From contig NW_003142877.1 in NCBI RefSeq assembly GCF_000003605.2, positions 1 through 21,057 of the forward strand: a DNA stretch of 21,057 nucleotides, in the 5' to 3' direction. A model generated the notes under the pieces. That model was given only the letters and a program-made list of their open reading frames with translations, did no database searches and was not told where the DNA came from. Position 1 is the first letter of the stretch, and each line of letters starts with the position of its first letter. This stretch comes from Saccoglossus kowalevskii (taxonomy: Eukaryota; Hemichordata; Enteropneusta; Harrimaniidae). Shown piece by piece: positions 10,584 to 18,824 of this stretch. A program made the translations under genes and the position numbers.

Positions 10584-10721
10584 TCAAATTTTTAGCAAAT
10601 CATACATTTCAGTGTAGCAATCTTCCTGTACATTATATTTTGCCAACCAATTCATGTACAACTCGTACAAGTCCCGGTCACTACTACAATTTCCATGGCA
10701 GCAATGTTTAGTTGTAACCAT
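10584..10721 (-). CDS. Possible 45-residue protein fragment, unrecognised
   Basis: ATG 10721 to TGA 10584. It starts MVTTKHCCHGNCSSDRDL and continues with an alternating acidic and aromatic stretch (LYELYMNWLAKYN). KHCCHGNC superficially resembles the start of THAP-type zinc fingers, but the rest does not match that domain. It is on the same strand as the amine oxidase but inside its intron 1, with no visible promoter. Chance is a real alternative. Confidence 0.2.
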   Translation of the reverse strand: MVTTKHCCHGNCSSDRDLYELYMNWLAKYNVQEDCYTEMYDLLKI

Positions 10722-11722
10722 AATGTCCAATAACAGTCCTTTCTTAGTAATGTCAGACGATAAATGAAGTGGAAAGTAACATGCGACGAGGCTTCAACAG
10801 GTCACATACCACTAATTGAAACTCCATAGACAACAATGTTAACATATGACGAGATTGCTTTATGAAAATGATAAACAAAATTGAAAACATGGCTCAAAAA
10901 TGGGAAATCAACATGCCAGTAATCAACCACATGAAAAAAACATGTTGGCCAGCTCAAACTCTTACAAATCTCAGGTAAACAAGACACACCTACTGTGTTT
11001 GGATTGCACCTAGAGAAATCACTGGAGAAACACCAAATACACACAGAATACTAGTAAACCCACAGGTACACAGCCTCAGATGTTGGTCTCACTTTTGACC
11101 CAGGTGATCACGCCCTCAAACAGGAAGCACCCGAGAAAAAAAAATATTTAAAACATTTCATTGGCTACGAACGGTCATTGGTTGATTAGTTGTATGAAAC
11201 TAAAACTTCACAACACTGTACGCAATTCAAAATGCGTACACAGATAACCCTGATCAATGCTATTAATAGAAAATTACCAGTATACTTTTTATTTACAAAA
11301 GTGATTTCACAGCATTTTACAATTTTTGTCATTACATTGAATATTTTTCTCATTTTTAACAAATGTGTACACTTCCTGCTGCATCTTTGCCAGCCATAGT
11401 TCGTATACTCAGTCATCACTTCAATTTTACATCAAACACTGAGCATAATTAACTAGAATGGAAACAAAAAAATAAGTAAATCATAATAATTAGAATACTG
11501 TAAATATCTATAGCAAACAATGCAACAATTTAATCTCAAACTGATTTTAAATTATATAATGGAGCAAAAAAAATATTTCCTGGTGAATTGCGATGTGTTC
11601 CAAATAAGAAGAAATATTTCATTTCAGATCGATCAATTACATGAGAGGTTGATGCATTTTGCGGAATACTAGTATTTACAGCTACGGCTTCAATACCGTA
11701 GACGGAAAAAGTTACCGGTGTT

Positions 11723-11736
11723 CGGTCGAACCGGTG
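11723..11736. repeat. CCGGT-rich palindromic motif, copy 1
   Basis: CGGTCGAACCGGTG, followed by GAAAA. The same 14-mer with one change is at 15644-15657, in the CpG-rich patch. The ACCGGT core resembles a Grainyhead-type site. It lies in intron 1, about 350 bp inside the amine oxidase gene. Confidence 0.35.
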
Positions 11737-12088
11737 GAAAAAATCGTCACTCCTAGAATAACCACGCAAAATAACGACCTAAACTGAAAACTATTTTAGC
11801 CATTATACAGATAAACTTACCGAAAAGTCATGTTTTTCTCGATCGTTTTCATTGCTAACATCGGTATAATCCGCCACTTTATTTGAGTTTGCGTATGACC
11901 TGGCTCATACCGGCGACGTCATCGGGAGCTCTATAGAAGGAAGTCCAGGCACCACGACGAACGAAATAACTCACAGCAAAACAAAGTGACCTACAGAACT
12001 GCTGCTAATAACACGCTGCCCCAAACACAGGACGGACAACTTTGTCAAAAAACATAAGATCGTTTCTATGTTTATTAGGGGATCATAC

Positions 12089-12140
12089 CTGTACATCCAG
12101 CACCCACGACAGCTACCGATGTTTTCACTTTTTCCTCCAT
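12089..12140 (-). CDS. Flavin amine oxidase (MAO-like), exon 1 with start codon
   Basis: First coding exon of a minus-strand gene: 17 codons plus one base, then a good donor (ACAG/GTATGA). It starts at ATG 12140-12138, reads MEEKVKTSVAVVGAGCT, and ends in the first base of a glycine codon completed by exon 2. This gives a hydrophobic strand followed by GAGCTG, the GxGxxG loop that binds the ADP part of FAD in the amine oxidase family, at the usual place about ten residues from the N-terminus. Amine oxidases of this family oxidise amines to aldehydes, releasing ammonia and hydrogen peroxide. The start is chosen because it is the ATG just upstream of the Rossmann strand and lies in a promoter-like patch. 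The next exon is 10.9 kb away, so the link to exon 2 is inferred from phase and motif order. Confidence 0.8.
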
Positions 12141-12260
12141 ATTACTGAATTTCTTTTCACGGGATGCGATACTGAACACGGAACACGCTTTACACCATCC
12201 GACAAATGGCGGAGGTGTACACCACTTCAATGATGAATGTTTGATACATAGAGGGCGCTT
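12141..12260 (-). promoter_or_regulatory. Probable 5' UTR and promoter of the amine oxidase gene
   Basis: The 100 or so bases upstream of the exon 1 ATG are richer in CG than the surroundings and contain AAATGGCGG (12204-12212), a YY1-like core often found near animal start sites, plus a GAGGGCGC motif at 12251. No clear TATA box is seen. CG-rich sequence continues into the start of intron 1, including GACGTCAT (11915-11922), similar to a CRE. The exact start site cannot be read from the sequence. Confidence 0.45.
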
Positions 12261-12300
12261 TTTAAATAACTAGCAGAAGATTCACGATCCGCTCTGTCAA

Positions 12301-14031
12301 TGTACCTATACCTCTTCCTTAAAAATTTAAGATTAAAAACCTCGGAATGGCCCGAAGCTTGAGTGTGGACACAAAATTAGTATTTTTTTTCCGATATTTT
12401 TGTTCCACCTAAGGTGAAAGTTTAAATTTTAGAAATCATGTCTTGAGAGCTGCATTGCATTTCTTGATGGACATGTACCTATGTTTGTTATATTGTATTT
12501 TCTACACGATAATAATTTGTTTTATTCTAAGTTATCTTGTTACTGAAAATGTAAATGTGCGTAAATAATGTCAGGGATTTTCTCATGTATATTAGTTTGC
12601 ACTGTAAACCAATTGACCTATGTGACAGTGATATGTAGTTGACATTCTGATATCACCATGAAGTGTGTTCTAATCACATGGTTCAGAATATGCAAAAAAT
12701 GTGCGTTTTAAATCAATCTTTAATTGGAGAACTATCAAGTTGATTGCTTTGATATTGATGTGTTGGTAATCCGATTTTATTCTATATTAAATTACCCCTA
12801 CATCTGCCCTGCCCTGTGGCCATTCATTATTTCATTCTCTTTATCACAGTTAAACTTTCAAAATACGAGCTTAATGTATTAAATTGAGTTGAGGGCGTAC
12901 TAGGACAAATGGGAAATTGGAATATTGGAGTCAAGTTTCATTATCCATTATTTCATCTGTTTTCAAGATAAACAAAAAACCCAACTTGCGAGATTTGATA
13001 CAAGGTAGCAAGCTGAAAACTAAAAAAGTCTAATTTGGAGTCATCTACATTGGGTGATCAGTTAATAGAATGTCACCTCTAATATTACGGCGTTATCTAT
13101 TGGCCGGAAGTTGAAATATGTCGACATGACTTGCATAGAACAGTACGAAGCACGGTGGTTGGGGTTGGTACGTCCAGTATGTTGGTTAATATCAAGGTGT
13201 AGGAGGAAATACTGGAAATAGAACTACCGGTTAGAGTTGGTAGACTCAACGTTTTTTTTTTTTAATGAATGACCGGTTTCAAGAACGAAGCATGTATCTG
13301 GTAGAGGTGTCGAACAACGTAACTGTATGACACAGATCGCGAGTAATATGACGCTGTACTCGTTACACTGGTTTTATATATTGTCTTTTGTTGCTAATAA
13401 AATGAATACAATGTCACAACATTATGAATAAAACAGTTTCGCGGTTACAAATTTAGTCCGCATAGGAATTGAACAATCTATTGAAGGTCGTATCAAGACC
13501 AAACTGAAAAGAAAAATCATGGAAACACAGTACGTAATACCGCTGTATTCAGAAGAATTACTCCGCATTACATCCACGAAATAAATTTGGAGGTGAAGCA
13601 TTTACTGGAAATAAACTGACAAGGTGACATGCCCTCTACCCCAATACCCATTTTGAAATGTTGTTGGTTGATCCCTAGCCCCACAATGTTTTGACTGACA
13701 TCGGATATGTCGGTCCCTTTGCGTATACGTCGAAACTTGGTCGGGTCCTACCAATCCACATTGAATATTGAAATTTTGATTTCAACATATCAATTTTCAA
13801 TTTAGATTTGTGCGCCATACACTCGACAATGTTGAATTCATCACATATTGTGATATGTTCATAGAGACGTTCGTAAATAAATAATAAATGGCCGTATTAT
13901 GTGCCACAGCTAATGTAATTTTCTATAACGTACCTTAATGTACCACTATCAAATTTATTTATTTCATGACGATTTCATTTTTATCGTTATTGTTGGTAAA
14001 CAAATAATATTGTCTGACTTATTATTAAAAC
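12301..14031. other. No gene recognised
   Basis: AT-rich DNA with scattered short open stretches and one T-run (near 13250). No protein family, repeat array or RNA gene is recognised on either strand. A GAGGGCG motif lies at 12891. Confidence 0.5.
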
Positions 14032-14053
14032 TATCAAACCGTTTGGTTTGATA
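14032..14053. repeat. Perfect 9-bp hairpin
   Basis: TATCAAACC, a four-base loop (gttt), then GGTTTGATA. Perfect arms; function unknown. Confidence 0.6.
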
Positions 14054-14248
14054 TTCAACGTAGGTAGGTTGAATTTGTATTGGATTTGCATGACGATATC
14101 AATAATCATTTTTTAATTCCCACCAACCTGGTTGCCTTAATGAATACTAGTATGTTCTTATAGGACATATTTGGAGTTGGCGGCATCGTACGCAGGAGCC
14201 GAGACATTTCTTCAATATGGAAACGATTCAATTAATTTTTGCACCAAG

Positions 14249-14330
14249 TTGCATTGATGTTGTCATGACGATGCTATGGGGCGACGCCCTCACTGGCGGA
14301 GTCCACATGCCGTCATGACAACGCATGCAA
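14249..14330. repeat. Inverted repeat with 12-bp perfect core arms
   Basis: GTTGTCATGACG (14259-14270) pairs with CGTCATGACAAC (14311-14322). Imperfect pairing extends outward (TTGCATTGAT against GCATGCAA). The 40-base loop holds a CGCCCTC motif. It could be a tiny folded element or a protein-binding site. Confidence 0.6.
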
Positions 14331-14823
14331 AGTATTTAGACTATTGGTTGAACGATCAACACTGTCGTTTATAAAAATGGGGGGGGGTTCTAGCGTATTA
14401 AGTTAGAAGAGGACCGGGGGCGTATGGTGACGATTGTAGTTGTAATAAATATCCGGCTATACTATATTACTGGTGTCCTTATGACTGAATGGTGCGTATA
14501 AGTGTCGAGCGATCCTAGTGTACCACTCACTGCCTTGCGAGTTACCCATTCCCCGTTACAACCACTTCCCGTATATTCAACCTGACGAACCATCCACCCA
14601 TAACAACCCCTGATAGACGAAACCCGCATTGTTTACACTAGACAACCATTCTTCATGAAAAAATCGCGAAACTGGCAAACACAAAAATGTTCATTCGGAC
14701 AAATATGATTCGGTCGAAATGATTAAGTTTAAATATAAACACAACGCCGTGTTGAAAAACGATTGGTTCCCGTTTAACATATTGTGAAATTAAACGATGA
14801 CCTGTTTAATAAAGTACGTAAGC

Positions 14824-14847
14824 CTCAGACTGTATTACTAGTCTGAG
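14824..14847. repeat. Perfect 8-bp hairpin
   Basis: CTCAGACT, an eight-base loop, then AGTCTGAG. A G9 tract lies upstream at 14379-14387. No gene is seen from 14331 to 14899. Confidence 0.55.
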
Positions 14848-14899
14848 CGTAAACAGAGTAAGGACCTGACTAAGGTGATACATTGAACCGAGTGTTTGA

Positions 14900-15292
14900 T
14901 TGTTACGGTTATCAAGTGACGAACGTGGTAGAAACATCATAAGAAGTAGAACTTCCATCGGTCACATATTGCGGTTTTAGCGAAGTGGAGAATACATGGG
15001 TAAAGTGCACTTCGAGGATATCGGAATCGAGATGTATCCAAGATATAAAATACGCAGCTACGAGGGGCGTTAGTCTATTATCACTACTGAAAATGAAAGT
15101 GGTTGCGTGTCTCAGCAAAGTGATAAGTTCACATATTCATTGTTACAGTATCACATTAAAGTTCTGGGAGATTGTAACAAACTTTTTTTGTACGCGTTTC
15201 CCGCCTTTTCTTGTCACAAATTCGACGAAGTAATAGATAAGTTCACTGAAATAGCGTCGGTAAATAATTTGGTAGATTTCATGCAAACTTAA
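14900..15292 (+). pseudogene. Possible decayed coding stretch with two in-frame TAGs
   Basis: One plus frame runs 130 codons with only two stops, both TAG (14978 and 15071), ending at TAA 15290. The peptide between looks protein-like, for example GEYMGKVHFEDIGIEMYPRY before the second TAG and KFDEVIDKFTEIASVNNLVD near the end. I do not recognise the family. The first TAG is also the AG of an acceptor-like site (ttgcggttttag), so an exon could begin there. By hand estimate, random DNA of this composition would have about eight stops. Other frames here also have open runs, so the call is weak. Confidence 0.28.
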
Positions 15293-15459
15293 ATGGTACA
15301 TATGCTTAATTTACTAACCGAACACCTCCTTACACCTGGAAAATTGAGTATCTAGAGGAATTACTGCTTTGTAAACCACTGATTCATTTGAACCTTTGGG
15401 GAGCGATTGCCGACACAATTCATAAGACAATCGGTTTTATGCCCCAGTGTATCTTGTGA
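15293..15459. other. Spacer, nothing recognised
   Basis: Short unassigned DNA between the doubtful coding stretch and the CpG-rich patch. Confidence 0.4.
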
Positions 15460-15665
15460 GTAGCGCCCTCGCCGGCCGAACGACATCAGACCTCACTCAC
15501 TGTTTGGTTTGAAGCACCGCAGGCGTAACTCACACGCCATTATCCTCGGGGGCGGAGCTACGTCACAAGACGTTCCACGTTGCTACGACGCGCACCACTG
15601 TACATGCATTTCTATGGGCTCTGTGCGCGCTGCTGTGGAACACCGGTCGAGCCGGTGAAAATTCG
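15460..15665. promoter_or_regulatory. CpG-rich promoter-like patch
   Basis: Far richer in CG dinucleotides than its surroundings. It contains GGGGCGGAGC (an Sp1-type GC box, near 15550), TACGTCA (CRE-like, near 15560), a GCGCCCTC motif (15463-15470), and the palindrome CACCGGTCGAGCCGGTG (15641-15657). These are typical of animal promoters. Strand is uncertain; the damaged coding stretch starting at 15844 on the plus strand is the nearest downstream candidate. Confidence 0.5.
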
Positions 15666-15811
15666 AGAAAACAACACAAACTCAACTTTGAAGTAATCCC
15701 GAACAACCAAATTTATATATGTTACACACGTAGGGCTAATCTTGTTACACTGTTCAGGAGAGTCTCAACAATCATCCCAAAATACCGTTTTCTGCGAGTT
15801 TTGGGCCATTG

Positions 15812-15844
15812 TTTTCACCGCCTCCGGTTGCCAGGCGGTGAAAA
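15812..15844 (+). repeat. Perfect 11-bp hairpin touching an ATG
   Basis: TTTTCACCGCC (15812-15822), an 11-base loop, then GGCGGTGAAAA (15834-15844). The last A of the right arm is the A of ATG 15844-15846, which opens the next coding stretch. In RNA this would place a stem directly before or at the start codon. Confidence 0.6.
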
Positions 15845-16206
15845 TGCCCGGATGTTCGCCCCACAAGATTATCCGTAAATTACCCATCAACTCGCTTACT
15901 GTTAAATTGATCGATGATCTCCGTTCTTAGCGAAGCGTTCAGTGTAGAAAGTGAAGATTCGGAAATTATCCGCAAACTTGAATACATGTACAGAGCGAAA
16001 CAATTTAACGCTGATCTAAGCAACTTCTGCCTGTTTGGATGGCATCTAAAGAAGCCCTTGAGCTGTTTAATGATTGTGGTTGTAATAGTTATGAAGCATT
16101 TATGCATCTGATATATCACAGCTTGGATTACCAAAGGAGTACGTAGACAAGATAAAAGAAAATCAAAATGTAATGACATATGTCAATGCAAAAGACAAGG
16201 TGTAGC
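15844..16206 (+). pseudogene. Frameshifted small-helical protein gene (possibly death-fold/CARD-like)
   Basis: Starts at ATG 15844 (MPGCSPHKIIRKLP...) and stops after 28 codons. Coding-like sequence goes on in successive other frames: SVLSEAFSVESEDSEIIRKL (from about 15918), then ASKEALELFNDCGCNSYEAF (from about 16042), then LPKEYVDKIKENQNVMTYVN ending at TAG 16204. Together this suggests one all-helical domain of about 110 residues with three frame breaks, by small indels or short unseen introns. The segment EALELF...YEAFMHLIYHSL recalls the last helices of CARD domains, but that is a guess by eye. It sits 180 bp downstream of the CpG-rich patch. The TTAA-bounded element is inserted 24 bp after its end. 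Confidence 0.35.
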
Positions 16207-16229
16207 AGAGGAGAGTCGATTGAAACTCG

Positions 16230-16973
16230 TTAAGGTAGAGATGCAGTTTACCTGACAGGTATTTTAATTAGTTAATTAAGCAACCAAGATGACCTCTCTT
16301 GTCCAAAAAACTATATATTTTCGGAAAGCTTATTGTATGAATTTAAAAATTTTGTAAGTATTTTTGTTATGGACACTGTAGTTTGAAATATGCACAAAAA
16401 TATGTTGTTTTTTTTGTCAAAAATTATTTTAAAAAATAGCTCCTAAACCATGCCTCTGTTTCCTGTCAAAATTGGTTTGCGGGAACATCTGTTTACTATG
16501 GAGAAAGTGCCGTCTTGAAAACTGTCTACCAGTTGTCAATTTTGCTTGGCAGCAGCTCAAACTACACTAATTCAAGTGTATGCATAAATTAACACCCAGA
16601 CTAGTTGTCTGTACGATTGTTGCAACACTGTTCAACCCAAAACAATGCCCCGATGGCGTTTTGAAGATAAACACATTGTCAATCATTTGTGAAAATTTCA
16701 AAAGAAAAGGTCAAAGAGTCTAGGAGCTATTTTTTTGAAAGTTCTGGGATGTGCACTAAAAAGAAACTGAGATAATTGCTAATTTGCATATTTTATAGTT
16801 AAGTAAAAATATATGCTGATTTACATCGCCATTGGATTTAACAGAGTTCCACTAATGATTTTAATTTCAAATTTTCATAGAATGTTCATACAGATGTTCA
16901 TACAATGCCATAAAAAATTTTAAAAAAGTAAAATTTGTCAAAATTTGCAAAATAAACTGCATCTCTACCTTAA
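16230..16973. mobile_element. MITE-like element with 21-bp perfect TIRs at TTAA
   Basis: TTAAGGTAGAGATGCAGTTTA (16230-16250) is repeated exactly in inverse at 16953-16973. Both outer ends are TTAA, fitting a TTAA target duplication as in piggyBac or Kolobok superfamilies; the GG...CC element ends point more to Kolobok, tentatively. The 744-bp interior is AT-rich with no transposase, so the element would be non-autonomous. It has a second perfect 15-bp inverted pair inside (16431-16445 and 16721-16735). Confidence 0.72.
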
Positions 16974-17254
16974 ATCGTCGAAGTTTTTAGGGAACATGCT
17001 TTTCATTACACAAAGTCATTGTTCAAGGATATATTAATAATGTTGAAGAATATGCGATGGTATTTTTTTTCAATTTAGTGGCTGCTGACTCACGAAATGT
17101 TAATGAAATGTTTATTGACTAATTATATCTCTTTTTTAATTTATTTATCAACTACTAACTAACAAATCAACTAACTAATTTATGTATATTTTTTGTTCTC
17201 TAAATAACTAGATAGAATCCTGATAGCATCTTAGTAAAAGTCTCACTATCAAAG
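16974..17254. other. AT-rich spacer, no gene seen
   Basis: Contains short ACTA/CTAA runs near 17150-17180. A brief open run just right of the MITE (FREHAFHYTKSLFKDI) may be a remnant of the sequence the MITE split, but it is too short to assign. Confidence 0.4.
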
Positions 17255-17939
17255 AAATGAATTGAAGAGAAAAATGGCACTTACACGCACCGATGAAATA
17301 AATGAATTGAAGAGAAAAATGGCACTTACACGCACCGATGAAATAAATGAATTGAAGAGAAAAATGGCACTTACACGCACCGATGAAATAAATGAATTGA
17401 AGAGAAAAATGGCACTTACACGCACCGATGAAATAAATGAATTGAAGAGAAAAATGGCACTTACACGCACCGATGAAATAAATGAATTGAAGAGAAAAAT
17501 GGCACTTACACGCACCGATGAAATAAATGAATTGAAGAGAAAAATGGCACTTACACGCACCGATGAAATAAATGAATTGAAGAGGAAAATGGCACTTACA
17601 CGCACCGATGAAATAAATGAATTGAAGAGAAAAATGGCACTTACACGCACCGATGAAATAAATGAGTTGAAGAGAAAAATGGCACTTACACGCACCGATG
17701 AAATAAATGAATTGAAGAGAAAAATGGCACTTACACGCACCGATGAAATAAATGAATTGAAGAGAAAAATGGCACTTACACGCACCGATGAAATAAATGA
17801 GTTGAAGAGAAAAATGGCACTTACACGCACCGATGAAATAAATGAATTGAAGAGAAAAATGGCACTTACACGCACCGATGAAATAAATGAATTGAAGAGA
17901 AAAATGGCACTTACACGCACCGATGAAATAAATGATTGA
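17255..17939. repeat. 45-bp minisatellite, 15 full copies
   Basis: Unit starts AAATGAATTGAAGAGAAAAA and recurs every 45 bp from 17255 to 17929, followed by a short partial copy with a 2-base loss. Only three base differences exist in the whole array: A to G at 17585 (copy 8), 17666 (copy 10) and 17801 (copy 13). The last two are the same change three units apart, which suggests a 135-bp block duplication. Near identity points to recent expansion or ongoing homogenisation. Confidence 0.95.
17274..17939 (+). CDS. Possible 221-residue repeat protein encoded by the minisatellite
   Basis: The first ATG in the open plus frame is 17274 (the frame itself opens at 17238); it ends at TGA 17937. The product would be about 14 near-perfect copies of the 15-mer ELKRKMALTRTDEIN: charged, helix-favouring, with L, M and I falling on one side if drawn at 3.75 residues per turn, so a coiled coil is conceivable. 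The three base variants are silent in this frame. Against it: no promoter, intron or flanking unique domain is seen, and the opposite strand is equally open (17249-17944, ATG start, repeat FISSVRVSAIFLFNS). Confidence 0.22.
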   Translation: MALTRTDEINELKRKMALTRTDEINELKRKMALTRTDEINELKRKMALTRTDEINELKRKMALTRTDEINELKRKMALTRTDEINELKRKMALTRTDEINELKRKMALTRTDEINELKRKMALTRTDEINELKRKMALTRTDEINELKRKMALTRTDEINELKRKMALTRTDEINELKRKMALTRTDEINELKRKMALTRTDEINELKRKMALTRTDEIND

Positions 17940-17944
17940 ATCAT

Positions 17945-18373
17945 GAGTTACGATGTCACGATACGTGTCTCTGATTTATCTTTTTTTCTAACGAACACAA
18001 ATGTCATACATGTTGTAAAATATCCCATGTCCTTTTTTCAACATACATAATAATCGTTATTGAACTATAGTGACATCGCATCGAATAGTGACATCGCCCT
18101 CACATGTACACCATGGATGTTGTACGACAAAGTTTGCAGTTATAATCGACACGTTATTATACAATTAATACAATTAATACGAGTATTTGTTATTTAAAGT
18201 TTTACGTTTTGAATATTAATAATCACAATTGTATAATCGTTATGTGGAATATTAATATTACAATATTTTTTGTTTTATTAAAGATAAAATTTTGTTTTTG
18301 TACTTCTCTAACTGTATCTTTTGTATATTATATGTATGATTGATTGATTGATTGATTTTGAATGAATCAAAAA
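17945..18373. other. AT-rich spacer with small repeats
   Basis: No gene seen. It holds a 13-bp direct pair ATAGTGACATCGC at 18067-18079 and 18085-18097 (the second copy runs into a CGCCCTC motif), and five GATT units at 18338-18357. Confidence 0.6.
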
Positions 18374-18724
18374 TCATAAAGGTGCAGTTTGTCGCCGATT
18401 GTCTTTATCTCCGATTTTAGAAATTGTGTCAGTTAACCTCTGGCGTTCAATTCTCTCAAGGTCGACTTTGTACGCTGAAATCTGTGATCACGATATTACG
18501 CCGCATTCGTTACATCGTCCATCTAAGAACCTAAAACCAACTCTTTTACAACCGTCGGTCGTACACTTCAAATGTTTACGAGCATGTCGTTTCTCGTTGA
18601 TTTTCAACATTTTACGACAATAATATTGACAAAGTCCTTCGGTTTTAACAGTGGTGTACATGTCGCAATGTTGTTTCTTGCATTTTAATCTCTTCCGTGT
18701 TTGAATCGATGCGCACAACTCCAT
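18374..18724 (-). CDS. Cysteine-module protein with in-frame TGA and open tail
   Basis: ATG 18724 to TGA 18490-18488 gives 78 residues. Two matching modules are seen: LKC-x4-C-x11-C-x3-C (Cys 15, 20, 32, 36) and LKC-x4-C-x11-C-x2-C (Cys 54, 59, 71, 74), joined by a basic linker (KINEKRHARKH). The repeated spacing argues for a real zinc-binding protein, perhaps a nucleic acid or protein binder; I do not recognise the family. After the TGA the same frame stays open for 37 codons (AYKVDLERIERQRLTDTISK is part) to TGA 18376-18374. The tail is charged and helical-looking. The TGA could be a real end, a nonsense change, or a recoded or read-through stop. A TATAAA lies on this strand at 18815-18810. 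The frame is also open upstream to 18823. Confidence 0.5.
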
Positions 18725-18824
18725 CTCAGTGACTATAGAATGAATGATAAACAGACCATTAATATTAAATAATTGCGTGAATCTTAAATGTCCGATACAA
18801 CTGAATAAATTTATATTTCGACTT

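Larger units (their letters stand above)
1150..12088 (-). other. Intron 1 of the amine oxidase gene (about 10.9 kb)
   Basis: Defined by the donor after exon 1 (GT at 12088-12087) and the acceptor before exon 2 (AG at 1151-1150). It contains a BEL/Pao remnant split by a LINE, both on the opposite strand to the gene. The remainder is AT-rich DNA: 1150-1888 and 10730-11700 show nothing recognisable, and 9400-10730 holds small repeats and two doubtful open frames. Confidence 0.75.

Noticed and set aside
11536..11769. 77-codon minus-strand open frame near the amine oxidase start
   Set aside because: It lies inside intron 1; it would need an unsupported alternative exon and matches no family known to me.
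13090..13330. Protein-like plus frame with a TAG (VEICRHDLHRTV onward)
   Set aside because: A second plus frame over the same bases looks equally protein-like, so the impression is not evidence of coding.
17249..17944. 231-residue minus-strand hydrophobic repeat protein
   Set aside because: It is the reverse strand of the minisatellite; it stays open because 45 is a multiple of three. Kept only as part of the minisatellite finding.
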